Positions 20,450 through 33,215 of a stretch of DNA of 64,000 nucleotides are shown piece by piece. The stretch comes from Mactromeris polynyma (lineage: Eukaryota; Mollusca; Bivalvia; Venerida; Mactridae): NCBI GenBank assembly GCA_032209605.1, contig JASFXZ010000001.1:45574619-45638618 (forward strand). Reading direction: 5' to 3'. The notes beneath the pieces are model-generated. The model had not been told where the DNA came from. It saw only the letters and a list, made by a program, of their open reading frames with translations, and made no database searches. Made by a program: the position numbers and the translations under genes. Each line of letters begins with the position of its first letter. Within the stretch, counting starts at the first letter, position 1.

Positions 20450-23400
20450 TACTTAACAATAGTGCTATTTTTATATCTTAGTAATTAAGTGTATTTATTG
20501 GATTTTTGTCCTAAATCTGTATTAGTGAAAAAACATCCATTTTCAGGTTTTTACATATTCTAACAGATATATTTTTCTAGTTTCATTTAATACTAAATAA
20601 TAAAATATGACATCCGCTTTTCTTTTCATATCAATTTATATCAAAAATGCATGAGTAAACTACAAAATGACGTAGCATCAAAAACACTTTCCTCAAATGT
20701 AGATTAACTCCTAAAAATCTTCTGTATTATGAATGGAAAGGAACAAATTGTATAGCACATAGCCGAGACACTTCCGAGAAAGCGTTTAGTTTGTAATGCA
20801 GAATTTCATTGGGAAGTACTCGGCATCATAACCAACGTCACTAATACAGATTCTGTCACAGAAGCGTCCAAATATTTTACTCACAGAAACCTCTCATAAC
20901 CTGTGGTATCTGCTCCTTAAATAGTTTTTTTACTGTACACGTTTTATGTGTACATGTATTTACATTTTTACTATAGATTTTGTTTTAAGTGTCAGTATCC
21001 ATGTACATTTTTTTTTTATTTAGAATTGTTATTGATTCAGCAAAATGCATATCGATGATATCGATCTATCTGATGAGAAATATCGACGGTACAAGGATAG
21101 ATCAAGTATCGTTTACTTAAATACCATTTACATGCTTTGAATTCATGATTTCATATATTATCACTTCTTAATGTCTTTTACATGCTGATGTATTACTTGG
21201 ACTTGTGTCCTCACCCTTACGAGGTTTGTGGGTTGTTTGCAAACTAAATTAGAAAAATTCAAATAAATTTCAGTTATTTATTTTTCCTTGAACACATTTG
21301 ATAGGTACGGTAAAAGTTTAGACAGCGTACCAGGCACCAGCTTCTATTTTTGTTTTGGGTGCATCGATTTCAGGCATGTATTTATTTTATATAAGTATAT
21401 ATCTTTTAAAACATGTATTGATAATAAATCAACAGAAAAATATCAATGATTCATCACTATCGTTTCTATTGATGACAGCTCTGATTTTATTGAGGCGCTT
21501 TAGCGTCTCTTTGCTATCATCGCCTCAACCGGAAGTTTACTCGAAGTACCGCCATCCAGTATTCATCGTCCAAGAAAATAGTTCATGTTCATTCCTCTGA
21601 TTTATTATTGATAATTGTTGCCTTGACATGAAAACGTATTACTGATGCAGTGCTCATTGTTGTTCAGATATTGGTGTTTTTATATTACTGGTAGTGTTAC
21701 TGTTGTGAGTATTATTATTTGGTGTTTTTTTTATTATTTGTGACATGAATTTTCTATTTCTGTTGGCATTAATTGAACAGAATACTCACCTGTGTACACT
21801 GCTGCTGTCATTTATCATTGTTGTTCTCTTAATTAATATTGTGGTGTTCCTGCTTTTATTAAATCGGCTAAATATCTTCAGTAAATTCTTTCAGATAATA
21901 ATCATAATGATTTTACTGTTGTCCGTATCTCTTTCTGTTCTTGTTGTCACAAATTGAAATAATATTTATATTTTGCTATAATAACCAATATGTAATTATG
22001 TCAGTTTTAAATGCAAAACTGTATATTTATTCATTTAAATATTTTTGAAACTATGAATAATGAAGTAATTTATTACTATAAATTGTTCAAATTTATGACT
22101 TAAATTTTCACAACATGTCACAACAATCCAATGAATGTAATAATTTATTCCTGACATGGATGGGGGGGGGGGCGGTTAAAATTTTGACACATTTCATTAA
22201 TGTTGAAACATAATGCTCTTTATTTATGTCTTGAATTACATGTACAATGTACTTATTCTTGGTAAACTATTCTTATGTATTTATATGTATTGTCATGTAT
22301 TCTAACACATTATTGGACCATAAACACAGTGCTTATTCCAATTAATGGAAATATTTAGCAATCTATATTCATACCAAATCTCAAATATGCATTAAAATAA
22401 TATACATGTAGTAATTGTTTCTGTCATAATTAACAAATTAAATAAAATAACCGAAAGCTCAAATATAACCAATGGATACCTGAATGACTAATTATTGAAA
22501 ATAGGCCTTTTATAAAATAGCATTAGACTGTGGAAATGACTTTTATTTTAAGACATGCTCAGTTGGTAAACTGATACCAGTAGTAATCATGACAAGTCTT
22601 ATGACATGCGTATTGATGCACTAACATAAGTTAATTATTGAACTTATATTAATTAAAATTTCTGCTAGTACTATTTAAGCTACGAAAATTTCATGTCATA
22701 GAGATATTCAAATGTGATTTGTGTGTACATTAGGTGGATTAAGAAGCATTAAGATATGTGTTTTTGCAGCATTTTAATTGCATTTTAATTTTTTTTTTTT
22801 ATTGCTTATTCTGTGCAATACAATCATGGTTGTTCGCGCCATATAAAATATACATTGTAGGTACTTTTAGTTTGAGTTATTTTTCTCTAGCTCAATAACT
22901 TACTTTGCATATTTATTTGAGCATGTTATGACTCTATAACTGTATGAATTGTTATATCTATATTGTTATTATGTTTCAATCAACAAATATATTTGTCAAG
23001 TAAACATTTGGCTGAATACTTGCACAAGCGGCCTTGCCCTAAAGTTAGCCTTTTATTTCATGTTTTTTACAGCATGTTTCAAATCGTTGATTGGGATTTA
23101 AGGAGGTCCAAATTCTATGTGACATCATGATGCTAAGTGCCAATGTCCTGCGTGACGTAACAACCTATTGCCATGCTAAAATAGTTCTACCAAATTATTT
23201 TATATTATTAACACTTAGATGGAAGTTTTTTTCATGCTTTGTTATAATCTTTATAATAGAATAATAGACACATTTGTTTGTTACTTGATTTTGGTTTACG
23301 TTGTGTGAATCTGAGGATTCCAGCATCACATGCAGTTATATGCCCTTTTACCATGACAAATTAGTATGCAAACCTGTGAAAACTCGCTGATTATTACAGC

Positions 23401-24291
23401 AAGCAAGTTTATCAGGATGTAATATACCCATATACTCTGGTAAACCTCTGAAATACATGATATCAATACCTACCTATACCAGCAATGGGACCAAACTCTT
23501 GCATTTATTCTCATATCAGAACACCAGTAACAGGCTTTCAAGTGGGCTCTACTTTTCCTACTTTTCCCTACTTTTTCTTGAAAGAGCCCTTCTAACCCCA
23601 CTTTTTTTCAAATCTGAGGCATTAACTCCAAATATTTATTTCAGTTGCATGAATCACATAGGTCTTATTATGGAGAATGAACATTCTGGTGAATTTTCCA
23701 TATTTTTGGTATTCCAAAACCAAGGAAATCATCCCTGCCTACAGGCAATAAAGTCCCTACTTTTGCCTTACCTTTTAAAAGAGGTGAGTTGACAAGCCTG
23801 CAGTTATAGTGCTGTTAGATTGACTGCGAGGTGGTGCTTCAACTTTCAGGACAGATCCATGACAATACATGTATAGGTGAGGAAATGTTGTGATGGAAAT
23901 GGAGATATTTTTTATGACAGTTGATATTGTTGCTTTTATATATACTTTACTTAAAATACTCGGATTAAAATTTGTCTTGAACGGTCGGACTTGTTGTTCT
24001 TTCGTCACATTACTACTACATCCAACCGCTGGAATTTTAATATTTATTCTCTTCTGTATCAAAATAGTTTACTTATCCTGACTCCAGTGGTTCAATTTAT
24101 ATTGTCAGGATAAATAACTCAACGCTGCCACGCATTTTCGATGCTTGACGTGCCTCAGCCTAAGATGCCAACTTTAAATAGCAGCCCAAGCTCAACATAT
24201 GCCTCAAGTTGGTATATGATCTATGGTGTGACATTGTCGGAACATTGTCAATGTGATTAAAATCCACAACATTGTTCACTTATAGAAAGAT
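20450..24291. other. AT-rich intergenic region, no supportable gene
   Basis: Scattered open frames of 60-110 codons show no domain, no repeat period and no splice structure that can be defended. The only recognisable item is the dispersed repeat at 21493-21607. A 12-base G run lies near 22163. Confidence 0.5.
21493..21607 (+). repeat. Dispersed repeat GGCGCTTTAGCGTCTC, copy 2
   Basis: Second copy of the segment at 13700-13810, in the same orientation, with about 80-85 % of positions matching by eye. Confidence 0.75.
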
Positions 24292-24574
24292 CACTGTGGC
24301 GAATCCAGGATTTGGGGTTAGGGGGGAACGTTACTTTTTGGTCATTTTTTGGGTTTTGCTCAAGCCTTATAAAACGGCAATGACTGTGTTTAATTATTTG
24401 TTTATAAACATCATCATTTTAGAATATATTGCTACAATAAATCAGATTCGCTTATTTGAAAATCATATAATTAAAGATCTCTGTATTATTCTGTATTTAT
24501 ACTCCGACATACATGTAAGGTTCGGGAATTTTAGGGGGGCATACACCAGGTGCTCCGTCCTGGATCCCCTAGTG
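24292..24574 (+). mobile_element. CACTA-like non-autonomous element, uninterrupted copy
   Basis: Left end CACTGTGGCGAATCCAGGA; the right end, reversed, is CACTAGGGGATCCAGGA. GAT lies on both sides (24289-24291 and 24575-24577), compatible with the 3-bp duplication of CACTA elements. The interior matches the outer element at 7582-8467 and preserves the empty site (CCGACATACATG) where that copy carries a 631-bp insertion. A small open frame here is not a gene. Confidence 0.82.
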
Positions 24575-25005
24575 GATCTTGTTCTTTAGTAAAACAGTAG
24601 TCCTTATAGTTGTAATATGATATCTGTTTACGAATGGATGGGGTAATGGTTTTAATTCATGCTATTACATGTATATCGTTTCAAATTGACATCCTTTCCT
24701 AATTTAATGACACATGTACAATGTTGACCAGTGACTAGTTATGTGACCAGTAACAATAGTTTTTATTTAGGGTAGATAATTCATACTTGAACATACAATT
24801 ATAGTGACACAGAGTGCTGCCCCTTTTAGAAATTTGAATTTCTCACATTCTCTAATATATAACAGTTTTTAGGTTTTTATTCCACAAGATATTACAGAGG
24901 TAAGAGAAAGCATGGTACACAATCATCCCAAATCACAAAGAGACATGAACTATATTCATATATGTAAACAGTGACAAAACCCAAACATTAATGATGAGTG
25001 AAATT

Positions 25006-27086
25006 ATGAGTACCGAGCTTTGGACCGGTCTGTGGTACAAACACATCTTGAGATATGAGTATCGTGCCTTGGACTGGTTCGTGGTACAAACACATCTTGA
25101 GATATGAGTATCGTGCCTTGGACTGGTTCGTGGTACAAACACATCTTGAGATATGAGTATCGTGCCTTGGACAGGTTCGTGGTACAAACACATCTTGAGA
25201 TATGAGTATCGTGCCTTGGACAGGTTCGTGGTACAAACACATCTTGAGATATGAGTACCGAGCCTTGGACCGGTCTGTGGTACAAACACATCTTGAGATA
25301 TGAGTATCGTGTCTTGGACCGGTCTGTGGTACAAACACATCTTGAGATATGAGTATCGTGCCTTGGACTGGTTCGTGGTACAAACACATCTTGAGATATG
25401 AGTATCGTGCCTTGGACCGGTACGTGATACAAACACATCTTGAGATATGAGTATCGTGCCTTGGACTGGTTCGTGGTACAAACACATCTTGAGATATGAA
25501 TATCGAGCCTTGGACCGGTTCGTGGTACAAACACATCTTGAGATATGAATATCGAGCCTTGGACCGGTTCGTGGTACAAACACATCTTGAGATATGAGTA
25601 CCGAGCCTTGGACCGGTTCGTGGTACAAACACATTTTGAGATATGAGTATCGTGCCTTGGACTGGTTCGTGGTACAAACACATCTTGAGATATGAGTATC
25701 GTGCCTTGGACCGGTTCGTGGTACAATCACATCTTGAGATATGAGTATCGAGCCTTGGACTGGTTCGTGGTACAAACACATCTTGAGATATGAGTATCGT
25801 GCCTTGGACTTGTTCGTTGTACAAACACATCTTGAGATATGAATATCGTTCTTTGGACTGGTCCGTAGTACAAACACATCTTGAGATATGAGTATCGTGC
25901 CTTGGACTGGTCCGTGGTACGAACACATCTTGAGATATGAGTATCGTGCCTTGGGCTGGTTCGTGGTACAAACACATCTTGAGATATGAGTATCGTGCCT
26001 TGGAAAGGTTCGTGGTACAAACACACCTTGAAATATGAGTATCGTACCTTGGACCGGTTCGTGTTACAAACACATCTTGAGATATGAGTACCGTGCCTTG
26101 GAACGGTTCGTGGTACAAACACATCTTGAGATATGAGTACCGTGCCTTGGAACTGTTCTTAGTACAGGTACATATGAAGATATGAGAACCGTGCCTTGGA
26201 AGGTCAGTTGTACAGACACATCTTGAGATATGAGTACCGTGCCTTAGAAGGTCTGTGGTACAGACACATCTGAAGATATGAGTACCGTTCCTTGGAAGGT
26301 CTGTGGTACAGGCACATCTGAAGATATGAGTACCGTTCCTTGGAAGGTCTGTGGTACAGACACATCTGAAGATATGAGTACCGTTCCTTGGAAGGTCTGT
26401 GGTACAGACACATCTGAAGATATGAGTACCGTTCCTTGGAAGGTCTGTGGTACAGACACATCTGAAGATATGAGTACCGTGCCTTGGAAGGTCTGTGGTA
26501 CAGACACATCTGGAGGTATGAGTGCCGCACCTTGGAACGGTCCGTGGTACAGACACATCTGGAGATATGAGTATAGCACCTTGGAACGGTCCGTGGTACA
26601 GACACATCTGGAGGTATGAGTGCCGCACCTTGGAACGGTCCGTGGTACAGACACATCTGAAGGTATGAGTATAGCACCTTGGAACGGTCCGTGGTACAGA
26701 CACATCTGAAGGTATGAGTATAGCACCTTGGAACGGTCCGTGGTACAGACACATCTGGAGATATGAGTATAGCACCTTGGAACGGTCCGTGGTACAGACA
26801 CATCTGAAGGTATGAGTATAGCACCTTGGAACGGTCCGTGGTACAGACACATCTGAAGGTATGAGTATAGCACCTTGGAACGGTCCGTGGTACAGACACA
26901 TCTGGAGATATGAGTATAGCACCTTGGAACGGTCCGTGGTACAGACACATCTGGAGGTATGAGTGCCGCACCTTGGAACGGTCCGTGGTACAGACACATC
27001 TGGAGGTATGAGTGCCGCACCTTGGAACGGTCCGTGGTACAGACGCATCTGGAGATATGAGTGCCGCACCTTGGAGAGGTTCGTGG
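25006..27086 (-). repeat. 48/49-bp minisatellite, about 42 copies in three blocks
   Basis: Block A (about 25006-26150) has 49-bp units with ACAAACACATCTTGAGATAT and CCTTGGAC(C/T)GGTTCG. Block B (about 26160-26510) has 48-bp units with CAGACACATCTGAAGATATG and CCTTGGAAGGTCTGTGG. Block C (about 26515-27086) has 49-bp units with CATCTGGAGGTATGAG and CCTTGGAACGGTCCGTGG. Minus-strand open frames up to 693 codons cross the array because the unit lacks stops; a 49-bp unit cycles through all three frames, giving a 49-residue pseudo-repeat. Not regarded as coding. Confidence 0.96.
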
Positions 27087-27640
27087 GTTAAAAAAATAGA
27101 TTTTTTTTAATTTCATGATAATTCAAATGTATTTTTTTCGTCATATACAGAGAAATACATTATAAATGTATTCTGTGATCATGCATACTTATTGAAATTT
27201 TAACTATGTAAAGTATATTTTTTATTATTGTTTAGATAATCAAATGAACCAAAAATGAACATTCGGGCGCTGCAATGGAATTTACAACTCTTCTGTAAGT
27301 GACGTCATTTCAAGAAAACAAAACATGTGATGTCACGATTTGCAAGCAGGAAACAATAAATGCTGCATATGGTCACATTGTTTTCATGTTGCCATATGGG
27401 CAAATATTAATTAATGTCAGTACATGGTGACGTCACATGTGACGTTTTCTGGAAATAACGTCACTTAAAGAAGAGGTTAGAAATCGTACTTGAATGATGA
27501 TGTCAAGCTGGAAATGACTCAGACAAGGGACACACTCACCCAACAGCACAAGGAGACATGGACATATATACAAACATGGTCTGAGAATATTCCCAACGTA
27601 TACAGTAACATCACCTTCCTATACACGTGTTTGTACTGTA

Positions 27641-28066
27641 GCAAGCTTACTTGCTTGTTACTTTGTCTACTGTTGTATTCCATTCATTCCCCCCGTGTTC
27701 CCCCCGTGTTCCCCCCGTGTTCCCCCCGTGTTCCCCCCCGTGTTCCCCCGTGTTCCCTCCGTGTTCCCCCGTGTTACACCCGTGTTCCCCCCGTGTTCCC
27801 CCCCGTGTTCCCCCCGTGTTCCCCCCTTAAATTATCCATGGCTATATAGACTAGACAGCCATTTGTACTCCATTCCTTACTTCACCGTTATCATACATGT
27901 TTGTGCTATAGCAAGCTTAGGCCTACGTGCTTGTTACATTGGCTTGTGTTGTATTCCATTAATTTCCCCCTGTGTTCCCCCCGTGTTACCCCCTTAAATT
28001 CTCAATGGCTGTATAGACTGGACAGCCGTTTGTACTCCATGCCTTAATTCACCTTTATCATACATG
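27641..28066 (+). repeat. Direct duplication of about 200-270 bp with GTTCCCCCC microsatellite
   Basis: The order GCAAGCTTA, TGTTGTATTCCATT, a run of GTTCCCCCCGT units, CCTTAAATT, ATGGCT, AGACAGCC or GGACAGCC, and TTTATCATACATGTTTG occurs twice (from 27641 and from 27912). In the first copy the C-rich motif is expanded (about 27685-27830); in the second it has only two or three units. Confidence 0.85.
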
Positions 28067-28140
28067 TTTGCCCTTACCCATTATCAATCCCTAATGTTTA
28101 GTAGGCTGATGGTTGCCTTGGATCTGTGTGGGGAGGCATT
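28067..28140 (+). repeat. Dispersed repeat ending GGGGAGGCATT, copy 2
   Basis: Related to 10231-10312 and 35781-35856. Shared words are TTTGCCCTTAC, TCCCTAATGTTT, GTAGGCTGATG and TCTGTGTGGGGAGGCATT. Confidence 0.65.
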
Positions 28141-29545
28141 GTCTTGTTAGTGTGGCGTTCTCTGTAACAACTCAATATTTCCACACCAAATACAAGGTAA
28201 CAATGTGTTTCAGGGTGAAAATGTTTAAAGCAATCTAAGATTTAAGTGATGCTTACCTTAAATTACAGTCAGGAAGGATATATTGAACGAAGTGTACGTT
28301 TTTTGTATTCTTTTTTAAAAATGTTTCCCGTCATTGAATGTGGTAATAAATAGAATTTCGTGACAGAGTCTGACTCACATGTGCTTTATTTTCTGGTTGA
28401 TTATTCCAGACACAACATCTGATGCTATTAATCAATCTCTTCATTAAAAGTATACATTCTTCTTGTTGACTATACGAAGTGTGGTTTAGAATGTGCAACA
28501 TATGTGAAATAGATTGTGTCTATTGAATCAAGTCTGAAGAGACGAGAATAATTAGTATTCTTAACCAAAATGAATGACGGAGTCGAGCGGGAAAGGTCAT
28601 TGTCATCTGTAACATCTTGTACAGATATAATTAAGTTGGCTACTTATACAATAATGATGATAATAATAATATCTTTATTTATATATTAGAAGGTTACATG
28701 TAAAGATGTTTACAACATACAATCTAAAACATGGCCTTTTAACAGATACCATTCTCGACAGCTCTCGGATATTTCCGTACCACTCTGTTACTCTACGCAC
28801 ATCCTCTAGTGTATGTCAGGCGGAGCACTATGTGGCAAAATTCAACATTGTGTGTGGTCAAAATATAGTTCTCGTAAAACGAATATATAACTTCAATTAC
28901 TTCGATACATTGACATAAGAAATGGATTATCGTTGTCATTTCTAGTTAAAAACGCACATATTTCAGTCTTCATATTGCTTAAATATGTGATTCTAATCCC
29001 GTTTCATCAGAACTCCAGCGTTCACGCCGCCATTATGTTTACATGATATTCGAATGGTATTTCCGAAAGTAGTGCCTTACGAACATCCGAGGCACTGGAC
29101 GTAGTTGGCCGAGGTTTTTCGAATGAACAGATATATGTAACAATATAATTTAATAAAGACACAATAATACAATAACACACATTCATTCAGTCAAGACAAT
29201 AATTCATCATATATTATAAACAATACAAGTATATTAAAATGTATAAACATGCAAATGCCATTATTAACATCTGTACAAACTGATAAGAATGAAGATATTT
29301 TTGACAATATATACATGTATTACTTTAATATTCTTTTGAACTCGTTGACAGGCAAGGCCGATCTTTATGATTGTGTATTTTATTCCAATTGATAACACGA
29401 ATCTTACTGTATACAGTTATCATTATAATAATTTATGTTTGTGCTTTTAGCCTTCGTATTTGATAAACTGTATATACAGAAAACTTCGATAATAAGACCA
29501 CCCTTTGTACGCTTGAAATCTAGTCTTAATATTGAGTTGTCTCTA
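28141..29545. other. Non-coding stretch
   Basis: AT-rich; no supportable gene, RNA or repeat. Confidence 0.4.
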
Positions 29546-30241
29546 AAGCCCAATTCCCACCATCACGACTTTGTGTGGCGAATGGGTACGAATGTAAAAA
29601 TCGTGGACATTCCTCATAATTCTTACATGGTTCTTGTTGGAGTCCTGGTGATTCGGGGCAGTTCTCCTCTATTCGCGGGAGGGCCACGACAGTTTTGAAA
29701 TGTTTAAAACATTCATGGTAAAGTCACGATTTAAGTGTGTTCGTACTGCATTCTTACTGCGTTCATGCTGGTGCGTACTGGTGCGTACTGGCATTCTTCC
29801 CCTATCGTAGCTATTCGTGATGGTGGCTGTCAATTATTTTCTCACGCTCCAAGCAGAATGTAGAACGCTATACCTCGAACCACTACGCATCCAGTACGAA
29901 CCCAGTATTCCTATCACTTTCATGTCGCAATCGTAACGCAATCGTGGTGGTTCGCAGTGGTTCGAACTGATTCGTGGACATTCCTACGGCATTATTACGT
30001 TGATCGTAGTGAGTTCGTGTGGGTTCGAACTGGTTCTTCTCAATTCTTGTTGCAAGCGTACCGTGTTCTTTCTGCTGTCTCACTGCATTCTTGTGGCATT
30101 CGTACCGATGCGTACAATATGCGTACGACATGCGTAGGGAACTCTCTCTAGGGTCAGTACATGGCGAACCACTACGAGTTTTTCATTCTTCCTTATTTGC
30201 CGGCATTCGTACCCAAAGTCGTGACAGTGGGACTGGGGCTT
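29546..30241. mobile_element. 696-bp TIR element rich in TACGAATG-like words
   Basis: The left end (AAGCCCAATTCCCACC then ATCACGACTTTG) and the reversed right end (AAGCCCCAGTCCCACTG then TCACGACTTTG) are imperfect inverted repeats of about 27 bp. The interior is dense in CGTACGAAT-, TTCGTAC- and GGTTCGAAC-type words on both strands, suggesting sub-terminal binding repeats. No target duplication is convincing. Small open frames inside lack coding features. Confidence 0.7.
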
Positions 30242-30331
30242 AAGCGAGGTTTTACTGTATATACATGTATTTTCATGCCTGCTTTTGCTTTTAAGGTGAT
30301 TTTGTTCTTCCTGCTCGACTCTTTCATTAAT

Positions 30332-30616
30332 TTTTCGGCGCAGCCATACTGACATGGTTATGCTATCTGTATATCAGTGTTGTGTAAACCAATCAAATCC
30401 TACGTTAATCACCAAGACAATTTCTCTTCAAACGAACAACGTTTGTAACCTTGGCGCGGATTGGTTAACCTGTCGATAAACCTTAAACCTTGTCGACGTT
30501 ACCTTACCGAAATCCATTTTGGATCTGGAGTGACCAGCAATCGTTACATCTCGGTTGCACAACAAATATTAACCTTCAATTTGCGCCGATCATCTTTTTT
30601 CAAGATATTTCTTGTT
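30332..30616 (-). mobile_element. ~300-bp MITE family (GGCGCAGCCGTA terminus), copy a
   Basis: Starts TTTTCGGCGCAGCCATACTG and ends CAAGATATTTCTTGTT. Interior words shared with copies at 36681, 39063, 42115 and 50249 include TTGTGTAAACCAATC, AACGTTTGTAACCTTG, CGCGGATTGGTTAACC, CGAAATCCA and GTTGCACAACAAAT. Non-coding. Confidence 0.85.
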
Positions 30617-31409
30617 ATTGATACTGGTGTTTAAGGCCTTAAACAAAAATGTTTTTGGGTTAGGGTTATTTTTGTTTTCAAATGAAGCAAATTAAACATA
30701 GATTTAAATGAATATATGTTAAAAGACAAATCCCCTTTCCCTAATAATGTTTAATCAAGGTGAATATAATGCTTTATAGCAGGATACTCGTAAAGCGTCT
30801 GATAACTAACAGAAATATGAACCGGCTAAAGAAAAATTCACAAAGAAATTTTACAAAAAAGAAGATTTACCAAAAATAAAATGTTAACACGCGAAAAAAT
30901 GTTCTAGGGTCGGGGCAAAAAATAGGGTAGGTCGGGAAACCTGAAACAAACCTATTTTTTACGCCTACGCACTATCACCATTACTCACCAAGCTTCCTGT
31001 GTAATACTTTATCGTAATTCTGCATTCATGAACTTAATCACAATCTCGACGTTTACATAATGCGTGTTTACAAAAATAGAGGGCCAACCTTTTTTCAGAC
31101 TATAATGACGAATATGAATCGATGTGCAGCTTTCTGGGATAAATATCAAGAATGCTCTCCCTTGATTATCGGTTTTGTTTAAGCCATTTCCTCTAACTTG
31201 GATTGCTTCCCTTCCCCACGAAAATGACACCTGTCAAACTGGTCAATAATCGATATTGGCTCCCTGCTATAACCAAATATACTCGAAATTAATAACGCCT
31301 CTTCATCATTATCATAAGCGTAACTTGGCCACCCCACTGTGTTTCGAAAGAATGTTGAAATTGCCTTGTGGCAATAGTTTGACTTTAGGCCTATATATTC
31401 TTGGGGTGT
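30617..31409. other. Non-coding stretch
   Basis: No supportable gene; short open frames only. Confidence 0.4.
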
Positions 31410-31423
31410 ATAGAACAACACTG

Positions 31424-31717
31424 CGGATCAGTGGTCCAGTGGTAAAACGCTGGACTTGTAATCCAGGGATCGCTGGTTCGATTCCCCGCTCCATCACTGA
31501 CCGTACTAACAGTCTTTCGGACGAGACTTTAAAAACCGAGGTCCCGTGTATGATGCTTTACATCGAGCACGTAAAAGAACCAGGGGTGCTTCTGGAACTG
31601 GGGCATCTTCTGTATCATGCACTATCCTCCAAATCTAATATGACTAACATTCTTCCGGAGGCGTCGCCCATGTGGGAAACCGGTGGCGACGATAAATAAA
31701 AGCATATACATACATAC
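31424..31717 (+). mobile_element. tRNA-derived SINE (type 1), full copy with 14-bp TSD
   Basis: The 14-bp ATAGAACAACACTG occurs on both sides (31410-31423 and 31718-31731). The head is tRNA-like: A-box-like TGGTCCAGTGG, stem-loop CTGGA-CTTGTAA-TCCAG (anticodon position TGT, as in tRNA-Thr) and B box GGTTCGATTCC at 31475. The body has CTTTCGGACGAGACTTTAAA, GAGGTCCCGTGTATGATGC, GTAAAAGAACCAGGGGTGC and GGGAAACCGGTGGCGACGA, then AATAAA and a short ATAC tail. A 147-codon open frame across it is incidental. Confidence 0.92.
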
Positions 31718-31731
31718 ATAGAACAACACTG

Positions 31732-32911
31732 ACTTGAACGTGATACACATACCCAACTTTCATAGCGCCTCACTTAGCCACCGTCGATAACGTGGGTAAT
31801 GGGGAAAATACATGGGAACTGTGTGAAATCGTTAATATGTCAAATTGTGCAAACGGTTTTGAAAAATTTAACATTTCTGCAATACATATTCCGTTTTTCA
31901 GAAAGATTGTGAAGTAACATTTTGGTCCTTTTTAACTTCGAAGACACGAACCAAGGCTATACAGACAAAGAAGGGGAAAAACGGACTGGTCGGGTTTAAA
32001 ATCCAATATCTCAGTAAATAAAAGGAAATCTAAATTTGTGCAAGCGGCTTTACAATCTTCATTCCTTAAGCTTTACAAATATGTAAATTTGATGAAAAAT
32101 AAATTATTTCATTTTGGTCCTTTTTAACTTTGAACCTGATGATTTCCATTTTTTTCTTTCTATTTCATATTGTAACTGCATGTGTATATCGATCACAGCG
32201 CCGTATCTCCACCTGTGGTCACTTAAGATATCATCTCAATCTAACTGGCGTGCTATATTGTTCGCTGGACCATGGTTAATGGTGTATAGTTAGAGTGATA
32301 GCGCTAAATTTCGTCTTGAAGACCATTTCGCATTTTCTTTAGCAGCAACTTTATTTCAATTGCGATAAACATTTTGTTTCAATTCAGAGTAAATATATAG
32401 ATATTGGTCCATAAAGTTGAACATAACATATATCATAGTACAAAAAAAACATTCTAAAATATTTGTGGTATATATTTGATCTTCCACACATATCATGAAC
32501 TTATATAATTCATTAATTATCATCAGTCGGATTCATAAATTAGTAAGAATCATTCGTTATACAAATAAACTAGTAAATTTATAAACTACTCTCCAAAGCT
32601 AATTGGTATTAGTATATTTATTATTAACTTCTCAATATATAATAGCGAAGTACTGCTCAGACGAAAAGAAAAATGAGGATACCGCCGAATAATATTTAGT
32701 GAAAGTACATTACAAACTGACAATTGTACCCCACCTTCTAGAAATCGTTAATTGGTCACCACCTTAGAGATGATGTTGTCGTTCACACATATGACACCAG
32801 GTATCAGAATGTCAAATTGGTATGTGTCAGTCTTCAATATACAGAAAATTATTTTACATAAACAATCTAAAACTTATAAAATGAATATCAATAAGTTATG
32901 CATGTAAGTAG
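31732..32911. other. Non-coding AT-rich stretch
   Basis: No supportable gene or repeat. Confidence 0.4.
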
Positions 32912-32913
32912 CG

Positions 32914-32980
32914 GATCCGTAGTCCAGTGGTAACACGCTTGGACTTGTAATCCTGGGATCGCAGGTTCGATTCCCCAGGC
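32914..32980 (+). mobile_element. SINE type 1 head fragment
   Basis: About 67 bp matching the tRNA-like head of 31424-31717 (GTAGTCCAGTGGTAACACGC, CTTGTAATCC, B box GGTTCGATTCC). The body is missing; another element begins directly after it, so this copy is truncated or interrupted. Confidence 0.8.
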
Positions 32981-32981
32981 C

Positions 32982-33215
32982 CGGATTCACCGGGGGGGCC
33001 GAGGGGGCCCTGCCCCCCCCCCCAGTTGGCTGTGAAGTGACCTTTTTCTATTCCTAATATAAAATTATATCCACTGATCAGGTCTTGAGGTTACTATTCT
33101 TTTAGCACTTCAAATACAATACATTGATTTATGGTCGATTTCCTCTTGAATACTACCAGTATAGCAGAAGCAAGTGCAATAAAAGTTGGCCCCCTGATGT
33201 GCTCATCGGCCTTTC
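32982..33215 (+). mobile_element. Short TIR element with GGGGGCC-rich ends
   Basis: The left part reads GGCCCGGATTCACCGG then a G/C-rich GGGGCCC stretch and CCCAGTTGGC. The right part reads AAAAGTTGGCCCCCTGATG then CTCATCGGCC. The ends are roughly inverted (GGGGGCC / GGCCCCC). Boundaries are approximate and no target duplication is clear. Confidence 0.5.

Noticed and set aside
23457..24062. 111- and 95-codon open frames in the 23.4-24.1 kb region
   Set aside because: No recognisable domain, no splice support, and they overlap on opposite strands.
24988..27069. 693-codon minus-strand open frame rich in CLYHGPFQG / DVSVPRT repeats
   Set aside because: It is a translation of a 48/49-bp minisatellite; all three minus frames are open over long stretches and give the same peptide set shifted, as expected from a stop-free unit.
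29435..30355. Several 60-90 codon frames on both strands
   Set aside because: They overlap a TIR element with palindromic TACGAA words; none shows protein-like composition.
31428..31500. Functional tRNA-Thr gene
   Set aside because: The tRNA-like part continues into a SINE body, lacks a paired acceptor stem, and the whole unit is bounded by a 14-bp target duplication.
31256..31699. 147-codon plus frame ending WETGGDDK
   Set aside because: Its second half is SINE body; the same sequence recurs at 41.5-41.9 kb as a SINE.
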